A stretch of 7,772 nucleotides of DNA from CAG-1000 sp964545285 (GTDB lineage Bacteria > Bacillota_I > Bacilli_A > RF39 > UBA660): assembly GCA_964545285.1 (NCBI GenBank), contig CAZJEW010000045.1, forward strand, positions 1 through 7,772. Direction: 5' to 3'. The position numbers and the translations under genes were made by a program. The notes beneath the pieces were generated by a model that saw only the letters and a list, made by a program, of their open reading frames with translations, searched no databases and was not told the origin of the DNA. Positions 5,750 to 7,772 of this stretch are shown here, piece after piece (the stretch's first letter is position 1; every line of letters begins with the position of its first letter).

Positions 5750-5931
5750 TGGATATGATTATTAATTTATATATTTTAGAGAGTTAGTGTTTGGTGAAAA
5801 CTAATATATATATTTAATATTTACTACCAGTTGTATGAGGTTAATAACCTACGTGATGTTTACGTTATAAAACAAATAAGTTAAATAAAGGGATGGTACC
5901 GTCGTTATGACTCCTTATACCATCTCTTTTT
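5750..5931 (+). promoter_or_regulatory. T-box riboswitch of thrS (threonine)
   Basis: This leader senses uncharged tRNA-Thr and chooses between terminator and antiterminator. Visible parts: the Stem I element AGAGAG (5778-5783) with a hairpin (5783-5788 with 5800-5805) carrying GGTGAAA; two adjacent threonine codons ACT (5823-5825) and ACC (5826-5828), either of which could be the specifier; a small hairpin AGGTT-AAT-AACCT (5838-5850) and another closed by ACGT (5851-5865), in the place of Stems II/III; and the T-box AGGGATGGTACCG (5889-5901), with AAGG (5888-5891) able to pair with CCTT (5913-5916) as antiterminator. The bulge reads UGGU, which predicts a tRNA with A at position 73. Stem I is AT-rich and less canonical than in textbook examples, so the exact specifier is uncertain. 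Confidence 0.9.
5887..5931 (+). terminator. T-box attenuator terminator
   Basis: GGGATGGTA (5890-5898) pairs with TACCATCTC (5918-5926) through nine pairs, one of them G-U, and is followed by five T (5927-5931). The stem uses the T-box sequence itself, so it is exclusive with the antiterminator. It lies 21 bases before the thrS start. Confidence 0.88.
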
Positions 5932-5952
5932 ATTTATATTAAAGGAGAAAAA

Positions 5953-7713
5953 ATGAAAGAAATTAAAAATGATGAAAAATTAAATATGCTTAATCATAGT
6001 TGTGCCCATTTATTAGCACATGCTATTAAGCATCTATATCCAGAAGCTAAATTCTGGGTAGGACCAGTAATAGATGAAGGATTCTATTATGATATTGATT
6101 TGGGAGATATTTCTTTAACTGAAGATGATCTTGTAAAGATTGAAAGAGAAATGAAAAAGATTTCCAAAGATAATAAATTAATTAAAAGAAGAGAAATTAG
6201 TAAAAAAGATGCTTTAGAAATGTTTAAAGATGATAAATATAAATTAGATCTTATAAGTAGAATGGATGAATCTGATACTATTATTTCTTGTTATGAACAA
6301 GGAGATTTTATTGATTTATGTAGAGGACCTCATGTAAATTCTACTAAAGATATTAAGTATTTTAAACTTCTTAAAGTAAGTGGTGCTTATTGGAAAGCAG
6401 ATTCTAATAATAAAATGCTACAAAGAGTTTATGGTGTTTGTTTTGAAAGCGAAGAAGATTTAAATGATTATTTAAATTATTTAGAAGATTGTAAGTCTAG
6501 AGATCATAGAAAAATTGCTAAAGATTTAGATATATTTATGTCACATGAACTTGTTGGTTCTGGTCTTCCTATGTTCTTGCCAGCTGGAGCATTTATATTT
6601 CATGAATTGAGTGAATATATTAGACTTAAAGAAATTAAATTGGGATATGAACATGTTTATACTCCTTGTCTAGCTACTTCTAATTTATATAAAATAAGTG
6701 GTCATTGGGATCATTATAAAGATGATATGTTTCCAGTTATGGAAAGAGAAGGGGAAGAATTTGTTTTAAGACCTATGAATTGTCCACATCATATGCTTAT
6801 TTATAAGAATCATTTACATTCATATAAAGATTTGCCAATAAGAATTGGAGAATTAGCTCATGATTTTAGATTTGAATCAAGCGGAGCTGTTTGTGGATGT
6901 GAAAGAGTTAGAACTTTTTGCCAAAATGATGCTCACTTATTTGTAAGACCTGATCAAATTGAAGATGAAGTGGATAGAGTAATACATTTAATACTTGATG
7001 TATATAAAGACTTTAATATTGTTCCACTATCTTTTAGGCTTTCTTTAAGAGATAAGAATGATAAGAAGAAATATTTTCAAGATGATGAAATGTGGGATAA
7101 AGCCGAAAATAAATTAAGAAGTGTATTTAATGATTTGAAAATCGAATATGATGAAGCTATCGGTGAAGCTGCTTTTTATGGACCAAAATTAGATGTACAA
7201 ATCAAAACAGCTATAGGACATGAATTAACATTATCTACATGTCAATTAGATTTCTTATTACCAGAAAGATTTGATTTAAGTTACATAGATGAAAACGGTG
7301 AAAAGAAAAGACCGGTTGTTATTCATAGAGCTATTCTTGGATCAATTGATAGATTTATTGCTTATTTATTAGAAGTAACTAAAGGAGCTTTCCCATTATG
7401 GTTAAGTCCAGTTCAAATAAATGTTATTCCAGTAAATAATGAATATCATTTAGAATATTCAAATGAAATATTTAATAAATTAAAAGATTTAGGATTTAGA
7501 ATTGAACTAGATAATAGAGAAGAAAAATTAAGTTATAAAATGAGAGAAAGCGTAATTAAGAAAAATCCATATACATTAATTTTAGGTGATAAAGAAAAAG
7601 ATTCTCATTCAATTAGTTATAGAAAAAGAGGAAGCAATGAGACGATTAATATATCAGTTGATGAGTTTGTTAAATTATTAAATGAAGAAATAGAATCAAA
7701 AAAGATAGAATAA
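5953..7713 (+). CDS. thrS: Threonyl-tRNA synthetase lacking the TGS domain
   Basis: Attaches threonine to tRNA-Thr using ATP; cytosolic. It has 586 residues against about 640 for the usual bacterial enzyme. The N-terminal TGS domain is absent: the protein starts directly before the editing domain, and the ATG at 5953 has AAAGGAG (5941-5947) five bases upstream, right after the leader terminator, so no longer start is possible. The editing domain (about 10-185) keeps H15, H19 (HSCAH), C123 and H127 (CRGPH). The class II catalytic core (about 200-485) has motif 1 near 205-220, motif 2 with R306, zinc ligands C277, H328 and H458, and motif 3 with R466 (AILGSIDRF). The C-terminal anticodon-binding domain (about 487-580) includes VIPVN and a TLILGDKE motif. 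Expression is controlled by the T-box upstream. The last codons form the left arm of the terminator. Confidence 0.97.
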   Translation: MKEIKNDEKLNMLNHSCAHLLAHAIKHLYPEAKFWVGPVIDEGFYYDIDLGDISLTEDDLVKIEREMKKISKDNKLIKRREISKKDALEMFKDDKYKLDLISRMDESDTIISCYEQGDFIDLCRGPHVNSTKDIKYFKLLKVSGAYWKADSNNKMLQRVYGVCFESEEDLNDYLNYLEDCKSRDHRKIAKDLDIFMSHELVGSGLPMFLPAGAFIFHELSEYIRLKEIKLGYEHVYTPCLATSNLYKISGHWDHYKDDMFPVMEREGEEFVLRPMNCPHHMLIYKNHLHSYKDLPIRIGELAHDFRFESSGAVCGCERVRTFCQNDAHLFVRPDQIEDEVDRVIHLILDVYKDFNIVPLSFRLSLRDKNDKKKYFQDDEMWDKAENKLRSVFNDLKIEYDEAIGEAAFYGPKLDVQIKTAIGHELTLSTCQLDFLLPERFDLSYIDENGEKKRPVVIHRAILGSIDRFIAYLLEVTKGAFPLWLSPVQINVIPVNNEYHLEYSNEIFNKLKDLGFRIELDNREEKLSYKMRESVIKKNPYTLILGDKEKDSHSISYRKRGSNETINISVDEFVKLLNEEIESKKIE

Positions 7714-7729
7714 ATAATCTATCTTTTTT
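7698..7729. terminator. thrS terminator enclosing the stop codon
   Basis: A perfect 12-pair hairpin: six A plus GATAGA (7698-7709) pairs with TCTATC plus six T (7718-7729), with an eight-base loop (7710-7717) that contains the thrS stop TAA (7711-7713). The symmetric A and T runs mean it could also end transcription arriving from the right on the minus strand. Confidence 0.85.
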
Positions 7730-7772
7730 GTAAATTCTAAGTATACATATATCTAAAAGTCAAGAAAAAGTT

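Noticed and set aside
7730..7772. Possible start of a next gene or leader after thrS
   Set aside because: Only 43 bases, no ribosome site or frame; the TTGACT and TATACT on the minus strand are only 12 bases apart, too close for a promoter.

Overview
This is a very AT-rich stretch (GC roughly a quarter, judged by eye) from a low-GC Gram-positive bacterium. dnaB and dnaI, which encode the helicase-loading proteins typical of Bacilli, sit next to a threonyl-tRNA synthetase gene controlled by a T-box, so the source is a member of the Bacilli in the broad sense. The extreme AT content, short intergenic regions and trimmed proteins (one-domain YigZ, ThrS without TGS) suggest a reduced, perhaps host-associated, lineage near the Mollicutes/Erysipelotrichia/RF39 groups. 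TGA is used as a stop (yigZ and dnaB), so the code is the standard bacterial one (table 11), not the Mycoplasma code. The lineage is inferred from gene content only.

Layout: 1-111 is a gene-poor AT-rich edge. 112-444 holds a promoter, a small DUF1292-like gene and a bidirectional terminator shared with the converging yigZ (minus strand, 435-782). yigZ and uvrC (865-2619) diverge from one 82-bp intergenic region with overlapping promoters. Between uvrC and dnaB (2620-2763) is an unusual GC-rich patch. On the minus strand it reads as a candidate small RNA of about 55 nt, with its own consensus-like promoter, divergent from dnaB. dnaB (2764-4050) and dnaI (4047-4952) overlap by four bases and form an operon. 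A consensus promoter with a 28-bp dyad then drives an unrecognised 230-residue protein with a hydrophobic N-terminus (5017-5709). A T-box leader (about 5750-5931) precedes thrS (5953-7713), which ends in a strong hairpin terminator around its stop codon. 7730-7772 holds nothing I can assign.

How the genes relate: UvrC is nucleotide-excision repair. DnaB and DnaI load the replicative helicase at origins and at restarted forks. ThrS charges tRNA-Thr and is switched on by uncharged tRNA-Thr through the T-box. The DUF1292 protein, YigZ and the 230-residue protein have no established role here. The parts most likely to be undescribed are the candidate minus-strand RNA at 2618-2672 and the dyad-controlled 230-residue gene.
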